Part shown: positions 28,473 to 37,359 of the stretch, one piece after another | How positions within the stretch are numbered: position 1 is the stretch's first letter | Layout: every line of letters begins with the position of its first letter | Source of the DNA: Cellulosimicrobium composti | GTDB lineage: Bacteria > Actinomycetota > Actinomycetes > Actinomycetales > Cellulomonadaceae | Assembly: GCF_009711085.1 (NCBI RefSeq) | Contig: NZ_WMKA01000007.1 | Coordinates: 1 to 64,000, forward strand | Reading direction: 5' to 3' | Length of the DNA: 64,000 nucleotides | The notes under the pieces: model-generated | The model's database searches: none | Told to the model about the DNA's origin: nothing | The model's input: the letters and a program-made list of their open reading frames with translations, nothing else | Position numbers and translations under genes: made by a program

Positions 28473-28784
28473 TCAGGACGGTCGCACGCCGCGACGGCGG
28501 TCGTCGGCGACGAGCTCGCGGTACCGGCGCCACTGCCGGACGGCGAAGCGGGCGAGGAACGCGCAGCCGAGCACGCCCACGGCGACCCACCCCCACGGGA
28601 ACGGGTCCCCCACGTGGTAGCTGCGCAGGCTGTCCGTCCAGCCGTACACCTGGGCGCGGTACCAGCCGAGCACGAACACCGCGACGACGGCCGGCGGCAC
28701 GGCGGCCGCGAACGTGAGGAACCACGCGTACGTGCGCGCCTGCTGGGTGTCGCCCGCGAACCGCGTGCGCGGTGCCCCGCTCAT
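28473..28784 (-). CDS. Small two-helix membrane protein next to WXG100 cassette 1
   Basis: 103 aa from ATG 28784 (GGAGG 8 nt upstream). Helices AWFLTFAAAVPPAVVAVFVLGWY and WGWVAVGVLGCAFLARF with a short loop (RAQVYGWTDSLRSYHVGDPF) and a basic tail. No family recognised. It ends 8 bp before the promoter element of the WXG100 gene and is on the same strand, so it may belong functionally with the cassette. The hydrophobic helices and clear SD support a real gene. Confidence 0.7.
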   Translation of the reverse strand: MSGAPRTRFAGDTQQARTYAWFLTFAAAVPPAVVAVFVLGWYRAQVYGWTDSLRSYHVGDPFPWGWVAVGVLGCAFLARFAVRQWRRYRELVADDRRRGVRPS

Positions 28785-28828
28785 CCTGCCCACCTCCGTG
28801 CTCCGAGCCTCCGGGGCACCCTACCCGG

Positions 28829-28856
28829 CGCCGGCGCGCCGCCCCGCGCGCCGGCG
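28829..28856. terminator. Hairpin terminator after the Liv-type catabolic operon
   Basis: An 11-bp perfect stem (GCCGGCGCGC core, 28829-28839 with 28846-28856) and a 6-nt loop start 9 nt past the stop of the last operon gene on the minus strand. Confidence 0.65.
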
Positions 28857-28864
28857 ACCGGTGG

Positions 28865-29869
28865 TCAGGGCGCCAGGTAGGGCTCGACGAGCTCGACGTA
28901 GCGGCGTGCGAGGGTCGCGACGACGTCGGCGCCGGGCGCGGCCCACACGTCGGCGTGGAAGATCTCGACCTCGACGTCGCCCGTGTAGCCCGCCGCGGCG
29001 ACGGACCGCGTGAACGCCGGGAAGTCGACGTGCCCGTCGCCCATCATCCCGCGCCCGAGCAGGGTGTCCTCAGGGAGCGGCGTGATCCAGTCGCACACCT
29101 GGTAGCTGACGATGCGGCCCGCGGCGCCCGCGCGCGCGATCTGCTCGTGCACCTTGGGTTCCCACCACAGGTGGTACGTGTCGACGACGACGCCCACCTC
29201 CGCGGGCGCGAACGGCTCGGCGAGGTCGAGGGCCTGCTCGAGCGTCGAGACCACGCCGCGGTCGGCCGCGAAGATCGGGTTCATGGGCTCGATCCCGAGC
29301 GTCACGCCCGCGTCGCGCGCCGCCGGCACGAGCGCCGCGATCGCCTCCGCCGCGCGCTCGCGCGCCCCGACGAGGTCGCGGTCGCCGTCCGGCAGCCCGC
29401 CCGGGACGAGCACGAGCGTCGGCGCGCCGAGCGCGGCGGTCTCCGCGATCGCCGCGAGGTTGCTCGCGTGGGCTGCCGCGCGTGCGTCCGGGTCGCTCGC
29501 GGTGAAGAAGCCGCCGCGGCACACGGACGAGACGCGCAGCCCGGCGTCGCGCACCCAGCGCACCGCCGTGTCGAGCCCGACCTCGGCCACGGGCTCGCGC
29601 CACACGCCGATCGCCGGGAGCCCCGCGGCGACGCACCCGTCGACCGCCTCGCGCAGCGACCAGCCCGCCGTCGTGCGCTGGTTGAGCGAGAGGCGAGCGA
29701 GCCGCGGGTCCCCGGGCTGCGGCGTCCGGACTCGCGCGGGGAGCCCGCTCGGCACGTCCACCTCCCCGCCGACCATGCGGTCGTCGCCCGTCCCGAGCCC
29801 CGAACGGGCTACAACCGCATGCTCGGCTGGCCCCGGGCTCGACGGGAACTCCGAGATCTCGGTGCTCAT
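28865..29869 (-). CDS. Sugar phosphate isomerase/epimerase-like TIM-barrel protein
   Basis: 334 aa. After a ~55-residue variable N-terminus the xylose-isomerase-like barrel appears: LARLSLNQRTTAGWSLREAVDGCVAAGLPAIGVWREPV, VSSVCRGGFF, PTLVLVPGGLP, GVTLGIEPMNPIFAADRGVVSTLEQALDLA (metal-ligand Glu), VGVVVDTYHLWWEP (Asp-x-x-His), YQVCDWI and GDVEVEIFHADVW. The metal site E/D/H/E is complete. Such proteins isomerise or epimerise keto-sugars or act as dehydratases. ATG 29869 overlaps the preceding stop (ATGA), so it is the last gene of an eight-gene operon. Confidence 0.88.
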   Translation of the reverse strand: MSTEISEFPSSPGPAEHAVVARSGLGTGDDRMVGGEVDVPSGLPARVRTPQPGDPRLARLSLNQRTTAGWSLREAVDGCVAAGLPAIGVWREPVAEVGLDTAVRWVRDAGLRVSSVCRGGFFTASDPDARAAAHASNLAAIAETAALGAPTLVLVPGGLPDGDRDLVGARERAAEAIAALVPAARDAGVTLGIEPMNPIFAADRGVVSTLEQALDLAEPFAPAEVGVVVDTYHLWWEPKVHEQIARAGAAGRIVSYQVCDWITPLPEDTLLGRGMMGDGHVDFPAFTRSVAAAGYTGDVEVEIFHADVWAAPGADVVATLARRYVELVEPYLAP

Positions 29870-31083
29870 GCGACCCCCTGCCCGACGGCGACCGGAACGT
29901 CCGCGCCGGCGCCCGCCTCGAACCCCGCCGCCGCGAGCACGAGCCCGAGGCGGTGCGCCGCGAGGTCCGGGTCGGGCAGGAGCCGCGCCTCGTTGGCGAG
30001 CTCGAACGCGCGCGCGAGGTGCACGACGCTCCGGGCGGACTGCAGCCCGCCGACCATCGTGAACCCGGGCTGGTGGCCCGAGAGCCACGCGAGGAACGCG
30101 ATGCCGGTCTTGTAGTAGTACGTCGGCGCCTCGAACACGTGCCGCGACAGCGCGAGCGTCGGCGCCATCTCGGCGTCGTACCGGTCGAGGTCGCCGTCGT
30201 CGAGCGCGGCGAGGGCTACGGAGGCGGCGGGCGCGACGGCCGCGAACGCGCCGAGCAGCGCGTCCGAGTGCCGTTCGCCGTCGCCCCGGATCAGCTCGGG
30301 GTAGTGGAAGTCATCGCCCGTGTACAACCGAACACCCTCGGGAAGTACAGCGCGCAGGCCGACCTCGTGCGACGCCGACAGCAGCGACACCTTGACCCCG
30401 TCGACCTTCGCCGCGTGCGCGCGCACGAGGTCGACGAACGTCGCCGTCGCCGCGGCGACGTCCGTCGAGCCCCAGTACCCGCGCAGGTTCGGGTCGAACG
30501 CCTCGCCGAGCCAGTGCAGGACCACCGGCTCGCGCACCTGGGACAGGATCGCGTCGTACACGCGCAGGTAGTCGTCGGCGGACGTCGCGACGCGCGCGAG
30601 GTGCCGCGACGCCATGAGGATCACCTGCGACCCGGTGCCCTCGACGAACGCGACCTGCTCCGCGTACGCGGCGACCACGTCGTCCACGGTCCGCAGCTCG
30701 TCCGGGCCGCGGTGGTCGGTCCCGGCACCCGACGCGATGCGCGCGCCGACCTCGCGGGCCTGCGCGGCGCTGCGCGACACGAGCTCCTGCACCGCGGGCC
30801 AGTCGAGGCCCATGTTGCGCTGCGCGGTGTCCATGGCCTCCGCGACGCCGAGCCCGTACCGGAACAGGTGCCGCCGGAACGCGAGCGTCGAGTCCCAGTC
30901 GACGACGGCCGGCGCGCCCGGCACGTTCTCGCCCCGCGGGTCGGCCACGACGTGCGCCGCGGCGAACGCGACGCGCGACGCGTACGGCCCGGGGTGGTCC
31001 GCCCACTCGCGGGGCGGGTGGAGCTCGACGAGCCGGGTCCCGCCGTCGGCGAGCGGGATCCGCACCCCGCGCGCGCCGCTCAC
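29866..31083 (-). CDS. DUF993 family protein (dihydrodipicolinate synthase/aldolase superfamily)
   Basis: 405 aa. DUF993 proteins belong to the DHDPS/N-acetylneuraminate lyase TIM-barrel group. Visible landmarks: VVDWDSTLAFRRHLFRYGLGVAEAMDTAQRNMGLDW (N-terminal family motif), IASGAGTD, VILMASRHLARVATSADDYLRVYDAILSQ, VVLHWLGEAFDPNLRGYWGS, KVDGVKVSLLSASHE (the Lys of VKVS is a likely Schiff-base lysine), and RLYTGDDFHYPELIRGD. It probably cleaves a 2-keto (3-deoxy) intermediate or an aldol. Start GTG 31083 overlaps the stop of the upstream dehydrogenase (GTGA). Confidence 0.88.
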   Translation of the reverse strand: MSGARGVRIPLADGGTRLVELHPPREWADHPGPYASRVAFAAAHVVADPRGENVPGAPAVVDWDSTLAFRRHLFRYGLGVAEAMDTAQRNMGLDWPAVQELVSRSAAQAREVGARIASGAGTDHRGPDELRTVDDVVAAYAEQVAFVEGTGSQVILMASRHLARVATSADDYLRVYDAILSQVREPVVLHWLGEAFDPNLRGYWGSTDVAAATATFVDLVRAHAAKVDGVKVSLLSASHEVGLRAVLPEGVRLYTGDDFHYPELIRGDGERHSDALLGAFAAVAPAASVALAALDDGDLDRYDAEMAPTLALSRHVFEAPTYYYKTGIAFLAWLSGHQPGFTMVGGLQSARSVVHLARAFELANEARLLPDPDLAAHRLGLVLAAAGFEAGAGADVPVAVGQGVA

Positions 31084-32294
31084 GCGCCCGCCCCGTCGGC
31101 CGGCCGGCCGGTCAGCTCCACGCGGCGCCCCTCGCGCGACGACGCGTAGCCTGCGTCCACGAGCCGCAGCCCGCGCACCCCGGCGTCGAAGTCGTACGGG
31201 TGCGGGCGGCCGGCGTGCACGTCGCGCAGGAACTCCTCCCACTGCGCGCGGAAGCCGTTGACGAACTCCTGGTTGTCCGGCACCTGCTCCCACTGGGCGC
31301 GGAAGTCCTGGTCCGTCGGCAGGTCCGGGTTCCACACCGGCTTGGGCGTGCGGGCGCGCGGCTGGATGCGGCACCCGAACAGCCCCGCGACCGCCGAGCC
31401 GTGCGTCCCGTCGACCTGGAACTCGACGAGCTCGCCCCGGTCCACGCGCACCGCCCACGAGGAGTTGATCTGCGCGAGGACCGGGCCGTCCGCGCCGGCG
31501 AGCTCGAAGATCCCGTAGGCGGCGTCGTCGGCCGTCGCGGTGTACGGCCGGCCGTGCTCGTCCCACCGCCGGGGGATGTGGGTCACGGCCTTCGCCATGA
31601 CCGCCTCGACCGGGCCGAACAGGTTCTCGAGCACGTAGTTCCAGTGGCAGAACATGTCGAGCACCATCCCGCCGCCGTCCTCGGCGCGGTAGTTCCAGCT
31701 CGGCCGCTGCGCCGGCTGCCAGTCGCCCTCGAACACCCAGTACCCGAACTCGCCGCGCACCGACAGGATGCGGCCGAAGAAGCCGCCGTCGATCAGCCGC
31801 TTGAGCTTGAGCAGGCCCGGGAGGTAGAGCTTGTCGTGCACGACGCCGTGGATCACCCCCGCGGCGCGCGCCGCGTCCGCGAGCTCCTCGCCGTCCGCGA
31901 CGGACTCCGCGATCGGCTTCTCCGTGTACACGTGCTTGCCCGCCGCGATCGCCTTGAGGATCGCCTTGGTGCGCTCCGACGTCACCTGGGCGTCGAAGTA
32001 GACCGTGGCGGTCGGGTCCGCGAGCGCCGCGTCGAGGTCGGTCGTGAACTCGGCGACGTCGTGGCGCGCGGCGAGCTCGGCGAGCTTCGCACGGTTGCGG
32101 CCCACGAGCACGGGCTCCACCTGGAGGCGTGTGCCGTCGTCGAGCTCCACCCCGCCGGCGTCCCGGATGGCGAGGATCGAGCGCACGAGGTGCTGGCGGT
32201 ACCCCATGCGTCCGGTGACGCCGTTCATGACGATGCGGACGGTGTGGTCGGGCGCGAGCGCGCCGGTGGTCTGGCTGGTCATGCTGCGGGTCAT
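31080..32294 (-). CDS. Gfo/Idh/MocA family oxidoreductase
   Basis: 404 aa. NAD(P)-binding start VRIVMNGVTGRMGYRQHLVRSILAIRD (GxxGxxG variant NGVTGRMG), VYFDAQVTSERTKAILKAIAAGKHVYTEKPIAES (the EKP motif with catalytic Lys), then a C-terminal alpha/beta domain with GGGMVLDMFCHWNYVLENLFGPVEAV (His/Asp region). Family members oxidise sugar or cyclitol hydroxyls to ketones. In this operon it is the likely first oxidative step. ATG 32294 overlaps the ATPase stop by ATGA; a second in-frame ATG at 32282 is an alternative start. Confidence 0.9.
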   Translation of the reverse strand: MTRSMTSQTTGALAPDHTVRIVMNGVTGRMGYRQHLVRSILAIRDAGGVELDDGTRLQVEPVLVGRNRAKLAELAARHDVAEFTTDLDAALADPTATVYFDAQVTSERTKAILKAIAAGKHVYTEKPIAESVADGEELADAARAAGVIHGVVHDKLYLPGLLKLKRLIDGGFFGRILSVRGEFGYWVFEGDWQPAQRPSWNYRAEDGGGMVLDMFCHWNYVLENLFGPVEAVMAKAVTHIPRRWDEHGRPYTATADDAAYGIFELAGADGPVLAQINSSWAVRVDRGELVEFQVDGTHGSAVAGLFGCRIQPRARTPKPVWNPDLPTDQDFRAQWEQVPDNQEFVNGFRAQWEEFLRDVHAGRPHPYDFDAGVRGLRLVDAGYASSREGRRVELTGRPADGAGA

Positions 32295-33073
32295 CCGTTC
32301 TGCGAGAGCGAGCGCTCGGCGGGGCGGCCGCCGAGGTAGAGCTCGGAGAGCTGGGGGTCGGCGAGGAGCTCGGGCGCGGGCCCGGTGATGTGCACGCGCC
32401 CGAGGTCGAGCACGCAGCCGATGTCGGCCGTCTCGAGCGCGCGGCGCGCGTTCTGCTCGACGAGCAGGACCGCGACGCCCGCGTCGCGCATGCGCACGAC
32501 CTGCTCGAACACGGTCGACGTCGTCTTGGGGTCGAGGCCCATCGACGGCTCGTCGAGCAGCACGACGTCCGGGCTCACCATGAGCGAGCGCGCGAACTCG
32601 ACCTGCTTCTGCTGCCCGCCGGACAGCAGGCCCGCGAGCTGCTTCCACCGCTCGCCCACGATGGGGAAGAGGTTCTGCACGAACGCGACGCGCTCCGCGA
32701 TCTTCTGCTTGTCGCGCAGGGTGTACGCGCCGAGGAGCACGTTCTCCGCGACGGTCATCTCGCGGAACACGCTGTGGCCCTGGAGCACGTGCGCGAGGCC
32801 GGACTGCAGCATCTCCTGCGGCCCCTGGCCCGTGACGTCGCGCCCGCCGACGAGGATGCGGCCCGAGCGCGGCTTGAGCAGCCCGCTCGCGACCTTGAGC
32901 ACCGTCGACTTGCCGGCGCCGTTCGGCCCGACGAGGCACACGACCGTCGCGGCCGGCACGCGGATCGTCAGGCCGCGCAGCACCATCGCCGCGCGTCCGT
33001 ACCCGGCCTGGACGTCGTCCAGCTCGAGGAGGTACTCCTGCGTCGCCCCCGCTCCGGGGGTCGGGTCAGACAC
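32291..33073 (-). CDS. Liv-type ABC transporter ATP-binding protein (LivF-like)
   Basis: 260 aa. Walker A GPNGAGKST, signature LSGGQQKQVEFAR, Walker B VVLLDEPSMGLD, H-loop replaced by VEQN (AVLLVEQNARRAL), as is usual in LivF proteins. Start GTG 33073 was chosen because GGAGG is 9 nt upstream; a TTG one codon further is also possible. It overlaps the preceding ATPase gene by 8 bp. Energises import with the second ATPase. Confidence 0.95.
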   Translation of the reverse strand: MSDPTPGAGATQEYLLELDDVQAGYGRAAMVLRGLTIRVPAATVVCLVGPNGAGKSTVLKVASGLLKPRSGRILVGGRDVTGQGPQEMLQSGLAHVLQGHSVFREMTVAENVLLGAYTLRDKQKIAERVAFVQNLFPIVGERWKQLAGLLSGGQQKQVEFARSLMVSPDVVLLDEPSMGLDPKTTSTVFEQVVRMRDAGVAVLLVEQNARRALETADIGCVLDLGRVHITGPAPELLADPQLSELYLGGRPAERSLSQNG

Positions 33074-33821
33074 CAAGGTAAGCCTCCAGGACTCGCGGGT
33101 CGGACTGCACGACGGCGGGGGTCCCCTCGGCGATCGGCCGGCCCCGGTCGAACACGATGACGTGGTGGGACAGGCTCATGACCATGTCCATGTTGTGCTC
33201 GACGACGAGGAACGTGCGCCCCTCCGCGTTGAGCTCCTGCACGAGCGTCCCGATGCGCCCGATGAGGGCGGGGTTCACGCCGCCCGCGGGCTCGTCGAGC
33301 ATGATCGTGTCCGGGTCGCCCATGAGCACGCCCGCGAGCTCGAGCAGCTTCTGCTGCCCGTAGGACAGGTTGCGCGCCTCGACGTTCTCGAGGTGGTCGA
33401 TGCCGACGCGCACGAGCAGCGCGCGCGCCTTGTCGATCTCCTCCGGGTTGCGCGCCCCGGCGAGCAGCTCGCGCACCTTCGTGCGCCGGACCGCGACGAG
33501 CATGTTCTCGAGCACGGTCATGCGGGGGAACACGCGGCAGAGCTGGAAGCTCCGCCCGATCCCGGCGCGCGCGATCTTGTGGGGCGCCCGGCGCGTGATG
33601 TCCTCGCCGCGGAACGTGACCGTGCCGGAGTCCGGCTTGATCATGCCCGTCACACAGTTGAAGAAGGTCGTCTTGCCCGAGCCGTTCGGCCCGATGAGCG
33701 CGTTGATCTTGCCGTGCTGGAACGTGACCGTCGCGTCGCGGACGGCGTGGACGCCGCCGAACGACTTGGTGAGGCCGACCGTCTCCAGGTTGCGCGTCGT
33801 CTGGTGCATGGTCGTGGTCAT
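33066..33821 (-). CDS. Liv-type ABC transporter ATP-binding protein (LivG-like)
   Basis: 251 aa. Walker A GPNGSGKTT, the LivG-specific GRSFQLCRVFPRMTVLENMLVA Q-loop, signature LSYGQQKLLELAG, Walker B TIMLDEPAGGVNP, and H in VVEHNMDMVMSL. ATG 33821 has GGAGGAGG 4 nt upstream and overlaps the permease stop by ATGA. Confidence 0.95.
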   Translation of the reverse strand: MTTTMHQTTRNLETVGLTKSFGGVHAVRDATVTFQHGKINALIGPNGSGKTTFFNCVTGMIKPDSGTVTFRGEDITRRAPHKIARAGIGRSFQLCRVFPRMTVLENMLVAVRRTKVRELLAGARNPEEIDKARALLVRVGIDHLENVEARNLSYGQQKLLELAGVLMGDPDTIMLDEPAGGVNPALIGRIGTLVQELNAEGRTFLVVEHNMDMVMSLSHHVIVFDRGRPIAEGTPAVVQSDPRVLEAYLGV

Positions 33822-35149
33822 CGGTCCTCCTCCGGGCCCGTCCGAGGACGAGGGGCCGCGTCTTCCATCCGCTCGCTCGTTCCTCGCGAGCTCCCGCCAG
33901 GCCCGCCACGACGCGGCCCCTCGCCCTCTCCCGGGCCCTCGGTGGTCGTCTCGCCCTCGGCGTGCCGTCCCTCCTGCCCGACGGCGGTCGTCGGCTCCGC
34001 GGTCGGGTCGCCCTCCGTCGTGGCGGGGGCGGCGGCGCGGTTGCGCTCGAGGAGCTCGGCCGCCGTCATCTCGCGGATCGAGGAGTCCTGCGGGCCGAAG
34101 CGCTTCACGAGCGCCTGGGCCGCGGGGATGATGCCGTCGGGCATGAAGAGGACCACGACGCCGAGCAGCAGGGCGGTGGCGACGAGGTGGAACTGGGTGT
34201 CGCCGAACTCGAGCTTGAAGTACTCGAGACCGGTGCCGACGATGACGGCGCCGAGAAGCGGGCCGAACAGGTGCCGGACGCCGCCGAGCAGCGCCATGAG
34301 CACCATGTAGGCGCCGAGCATGATGGAGAACTGGAAGATCGGGTCCAGGTCGCCGAACCACAGCGCGTACATGCCGCCCGCGAGGCCGGTGAAGGTCGCG
34401 GAGACGACGTAGGCGACGAGCTTGTAGTTGCGCGTCGGGACGCCGAGCGCCTGGGCCTTGTCCTCGTCCTCGCGCACGGCCTTGAGGCCGGTGCCGAACC
34501 GCGAGCGGTCGATCGCCCACCACGCGACGAGCATGACCGCGAGCAGCGCCGCGAACAGGTAGAAGAACGTGCGGTGGTGCTCGGGCCGCAGCATGTCCGG
34601 GAACGGGCGCGGCACGACGAGGCCGTCGGAGCCGCCCGTGAACGTGCCCCACGCCTGGAACACGAGCAGCAGGATGAGGACGAACGAGATCGACACGATG
34701 ACGAACGACGCGCCGCGCACGCGCAGCGCGGCGATCCCGACGGGGATCGTCACGAGCAGCACGATCGCGCCGGCCGCGAGCCACGCGACGAAGCTCGGGA
34801 GCCCGAGGTCGCGGATGAGCAGGCCCGTCCCGTAGGCGCCGAGCCCGAAGAACGCGGCGTGGCCGAGCGAGACGTAGCCGGTGAACCCGCCCATGAAGTT
34901 CCAGGCGGTCGCGGTGCACGCGTAGCTGAGCACGACGATGCCGGCGGACAGGATGTAGGCGTTGGGAGCCGCGGTCGGGAAGGCCAGGACCACGACGGCC
35001 AGGACGACGAGCGCCGCGAGGCGGGCCACGCGGCCCCACGGGCGCCGTGCGGGAGGTGCGGCGGGAGCGGCGGCCGTGCCTGCGCCGTCGGGCACCGGGC
35101 GGGCGGCCGCGCGGCGGCTCGCGGGTCGGGTGTCAGAAGCGTTGGGCAA
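33818..35149 (-). CDS. Liv-type ABC transporter permease (LivM-like)
   Basis: 443 aa. About ten helices, with LivM landmarks NFMGGFTGYVSLGHAAFFGLGAYG near the start, EDEDKAQALGVPTRNYKLVAYVVSATFTGLAGGMYA (the EAA-like coupling loop) and a final VVVLFMPDGIIPA helix. Two features are unusual: a ~40-residue Ala/Pro-rich N-terminus and a ~90-residue C-terminal acidic/Gly-rich tail (SIREMTAAELLERNRAAAP... to EEDR) with no membrane character. Start TTG 35149 is supported by GGAGG 6 nt upstream; it overlaps the previous permease by 17 bp. Confidence 0.93.
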   Translation of the reverse strand: MPNASDTRPASRRAAARPVPDGAGTAAAPAAPPARRPWGRVARLAALVVLAVVVLAFPTAAPNAYILSAGIVVLSYACTATAWNFMGGFTGYVSLGHAAFFGLGAYGTGLLIRDLGLPSFVAWLAAGAIVLLVTIPVGIAALRVRGASFVIVSISFVLILLLVFQAWGTFTGGSDGLVVPRPFPDMLRPEHHRTFFYLFAALLAVMLVAWWAIDRSRFGTGLKAVREDEDKAQALGVPTRNYKLVAYVVSATFTGLAGGMYALWFGDLDPIFQFSIMLGAYMVLMALLGGVRHLFGPLLGAVIVGTGLEYFKLEFGDTQFHLVATALLLGVVVLFMPDGIIPAAQALVKRFGPQDSSIREMTAAELLERNRAAAPATTEGDPTAEPTTAVGQEGRHAEGETTTEGPGEGEGPRRGGPGGSSRGTSERMEDAAPRPRTGPEEDR

Positions 35150-36017
35150 GGCGACCTCCGAAGAATCCCTGGGGCCGCAGCATCAGCGTCGCGAACAGCG
35201 CGACGTAGAAGATGGTCTGCGCCCACGTGGTGCCGAGCGGCACCTGGAGCAGGCTCTGGCCGATGCCGAGCACCATGGCGGCGATCGCGGCGCCCGGGAT
35301 GGACCCCAGGCCGCCGACCACGATGATCGCCATGAGCGGGCCGATCCAGTGCCAGTGCAGCGACGGGTAGATCGTCGCGTCGAGCGACAGCGCGGTCCCG
35401 CCGATCGCGGCGGTCGCGAGGCCGAGGCCGAACCCGTACCCGGCGACGCGGTCGGTCTTGATGCCGACGAGCTGCGCGGCCTCGCGGTGCTGGATCGTGG
35501 CGCGCAGCGCCTGCCCGAACCGGCTGTGCTTCATGAGCAGGTAGAGCAGCGCGAGCGAGAGCGCCGCGAGGCCGAACGCGACGAGCTTGACGACGGCGAT
35601 CCGCGCCCCGAAGAACTCGATGCTCGCGCCCGAGTACGGGAGCTGGATGCGCCGCTGCGTGCCGCTCCAGACGAAGCCGATCATGCCCTCGATGAAGAGC
35701 GCGACGGCGAACGTCAGCAGGACGGACATCATCGTCAGGGTCGCCGCCCGCAGGCGCGTGATGAGCAGGCGCTGCATGCCCACGCCGACGAGGAAGAACA
35801 GCGGCACGGTGATGACGAGCGACAGCAGCGGGTCCATCCCGGTCTGCTGGTTGAAGAACCAGGCGAGGTACGCGGCGAGGATGAGGAACGCCGAGTGGGC
35901 GATCATCACGACGCGCATCACGCCGAAGTACAGGGTGAGGCCCGCTGCCAGGAGGGCGTAGAGCCCTCCCAGCAGCACGCCGAGCACGAGGCTCTGGAAG
36001 AGGAGCGTTCCCGTCAC
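35133..36017 (-). CDS. Liv-type ABC transporter permease (LivH-like)
   Basis: 294 aa, eight to nine helices. LivH landmarks: LGGLYALLAAGLTLYFGVMRVVMIAHSAFLILAAYLAW, and the coupling-loop segment ALRATIQHREAAQLVGIKTDRVAGYGFGLGLATAAIGG, followed by MAIIVVGGLGSIPGAAIAAMVLG and RPQGFFG. GTG 36017 lies 7 nt after the binding-protein stop. Forms the membrane channel with the LivM-like partner. Confidence 0.95.
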   Translation of the reverse strand: MTGTLLFQSLVLGVLLGGLYALLAAGLTLYFGVMRVVMIAHSAFLILAAYLAWFFNQQTGMDPLLSLVITVPLFFLVGVGMQRLLITRLRAATLTMMSVLLTFAVALFIEGMIGFVWSGTQRRIQLPYSGASIEFFGARIAVVKLVAFGLAALSLALLYLLMKHSRFGQALRATIQHREAAQLVGIKTDRVAGYGFGLGLATAAIGGTALSLDATIYPSLHWHWIGPLMAIIVVGGLGSIPGAAIAAMVLGIGQSLLQVPLGTTWAQTIFYVALFATLMLRPQGFFGGRLAQRF

Positions 36018-36024
36018 GAGGCGA

Positions 36025-37287
36025 TCACCAGGCCGGCTTGGGGAAGACGAAATCGGCCTCCTGGGCGTCCTCCGGCAGGACGATCTGGATCTCGCCGTCC
36101 ACGTACTGCTGGATGAGGTGGGCGCCCTGGGGCTTGCCCGTCTCGTCCCAGGTCAGCGGGCCGACGACGGTCTCGACCTCGTTGGAGCGCAGCCAGTCGA
36201 CGAGCTCCTGCTGGCACTCGCCCTGCTCGGCGCAGCCCACGGCCTCGACGGCGGCGGCGACGACCTGGCCGGTCGTGTACGCGTTGGCCTCGTCCTCGCC
36301 GGGCGGGTTGCCGTGGAGCTCGGTGTAACGCTCGACGAACTCGACGTTCGACGGCCAGCTCGCGGTCTCGGTGTACCCGGTGGGCGACAGGATGCCCTCG
36401 GTCTTCGAGCCGATCGCCGCGGCGAACTCGGGGTTGGTCGGTGCGGTCGAGAACGCGGCGAGCGTGGGCTGGTAGTCGAGCTGCTGCAGCGCCACGATGA
36501 GGTTGACCGCGTCCTGGTACTGCGTGCCGCCGATGACCATGTCCGCGCCGGAGTCGCTGATCTTCGCGGCGATGGACGAGAAGTCGGTCGTGTTGGGCGG
36601 GTAGACCTCGTCGACGACGACGTCGAGCCCTGCGTCGGCGAGCTTGTCGCGCAGGCCGTAGGCGGTGCCCTGGGCGAACGGGTCGTCCATCGCGGCGACG
36701 GCGACCGTCTGCGGGCGCTCGCCCTCGGGCATCGCGAGGATGTGGTCGGCGAGGTAGTTGTAGTGGTCGTCCGCGACCGCGGGGGCCGCGTAGAAGAGGT
36801 TGTCGAAGCCCTGCTCGAACACCTCGGCGGCGGCGCCGGCCGGCTCGACGAAGAGCATCCCGTACTCCTGCGCGACGCGGGCGCTGGGCACGACGAGGCG
36901 CGTGGAGAACGGCCCGAACACGAGGTCGACCTCGTCCTGGGCGATGAGCGCCTCGTAGTCCTGCACGACGCGGTCGGCGTTGGACTGGTCGTCGAGGATC
37001 TTGAGCTCGACCTGCCGTCCGAGGAGGCCGCCGTCCTCGTTGACGAACTGCGCCCAGGCCTCGTAGCCGCGCTGGACGCCCTTGCCGGGCTCGGAGAAGT
37101 CGCCGGTGAGCGGGAGGGAGATGCCGATGACGATCGGGTCGTCGGACCCGCCGCCCCCGCCCTCGCCGTCGGACCCTCCGGAGCACGCCGTGAGGACGAG
37201 CGCGGTCGCGGTCGCCCCGGCCGCGAGCGCGAGCGCACGCCGGGACGGGGTGCGGGTGGACATCCGTGGAGTCGACCGAGAATGCAT
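36025..37287 (-). CDS. Liv-type ABC transporter substrate-binding lipoprotein
   Basis: 420 aa. Lipoprotein signal peptide: RRALALAAGATATALVLTAC with lipobox LTAC, then a Gly/Asp/Glu-rich spacer. The mature protein is a Peripla_BP_6 (LivJ/K) fold: PIVIGISLPLTGDFSEPGKGVQRGYEAWAQFVNEDGGLLGRQVELKILDDQSNADRVVQDYEALI. This family binds branched amino acids but also amides, urea, aromatic acids and others. With sugar-type catabolic genes behind it and a LacI regulator in front, the ligand is more likely a carbohydrate derivative or cyclitol than leucine. ATG 37287 has GGGAGAG 8 nt upstream; ATG 37263 is an alternative. Confidence 0.92.
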   Translation of the reverse strand: MHSRSTPRMSTRTPSRRALALAAGATATALVLTACSGGSDGEGGGGGSDDPIVIGISLPLTGDFSEPGKGVQRGYEAWAQFVNEDGGLLGRQVELKILDDQSNADRVVQDYEALIAQDEVDLVFGPFSTRLVVPSARVAQEYGMLFVEPAGAAAEVFEQGFDNLFYAAPAVADDHYNYLADHILAMPEGERPQTVAVAAMDDPFAQGTAYGLRDKLADAGLDVVVDEVYPPNTTDFSSIAAKISDSGADMVIGGTQYQDAVNLIVALQQLDYQPTLAAFSTAPTNPEFAAAIGSKTEGILSPTGYTETASWPSNVEFVERYTELHGNPPGEDEANAYTTGQVVAAAVEAVGCAEQGECQQELVDWLRSNEVETVVGPLTWDETGKPQGAHLIQQYVDGEIQIVLPEDAQEADFVFPKPAW

Positions 37288-37359
37288 GGACGTGACTCTC
37301 CCTACTTCGTCGTAGTGAAGACCTGAGGTCGTACTGCGCCGTACGAGACCGCTGCTTTG

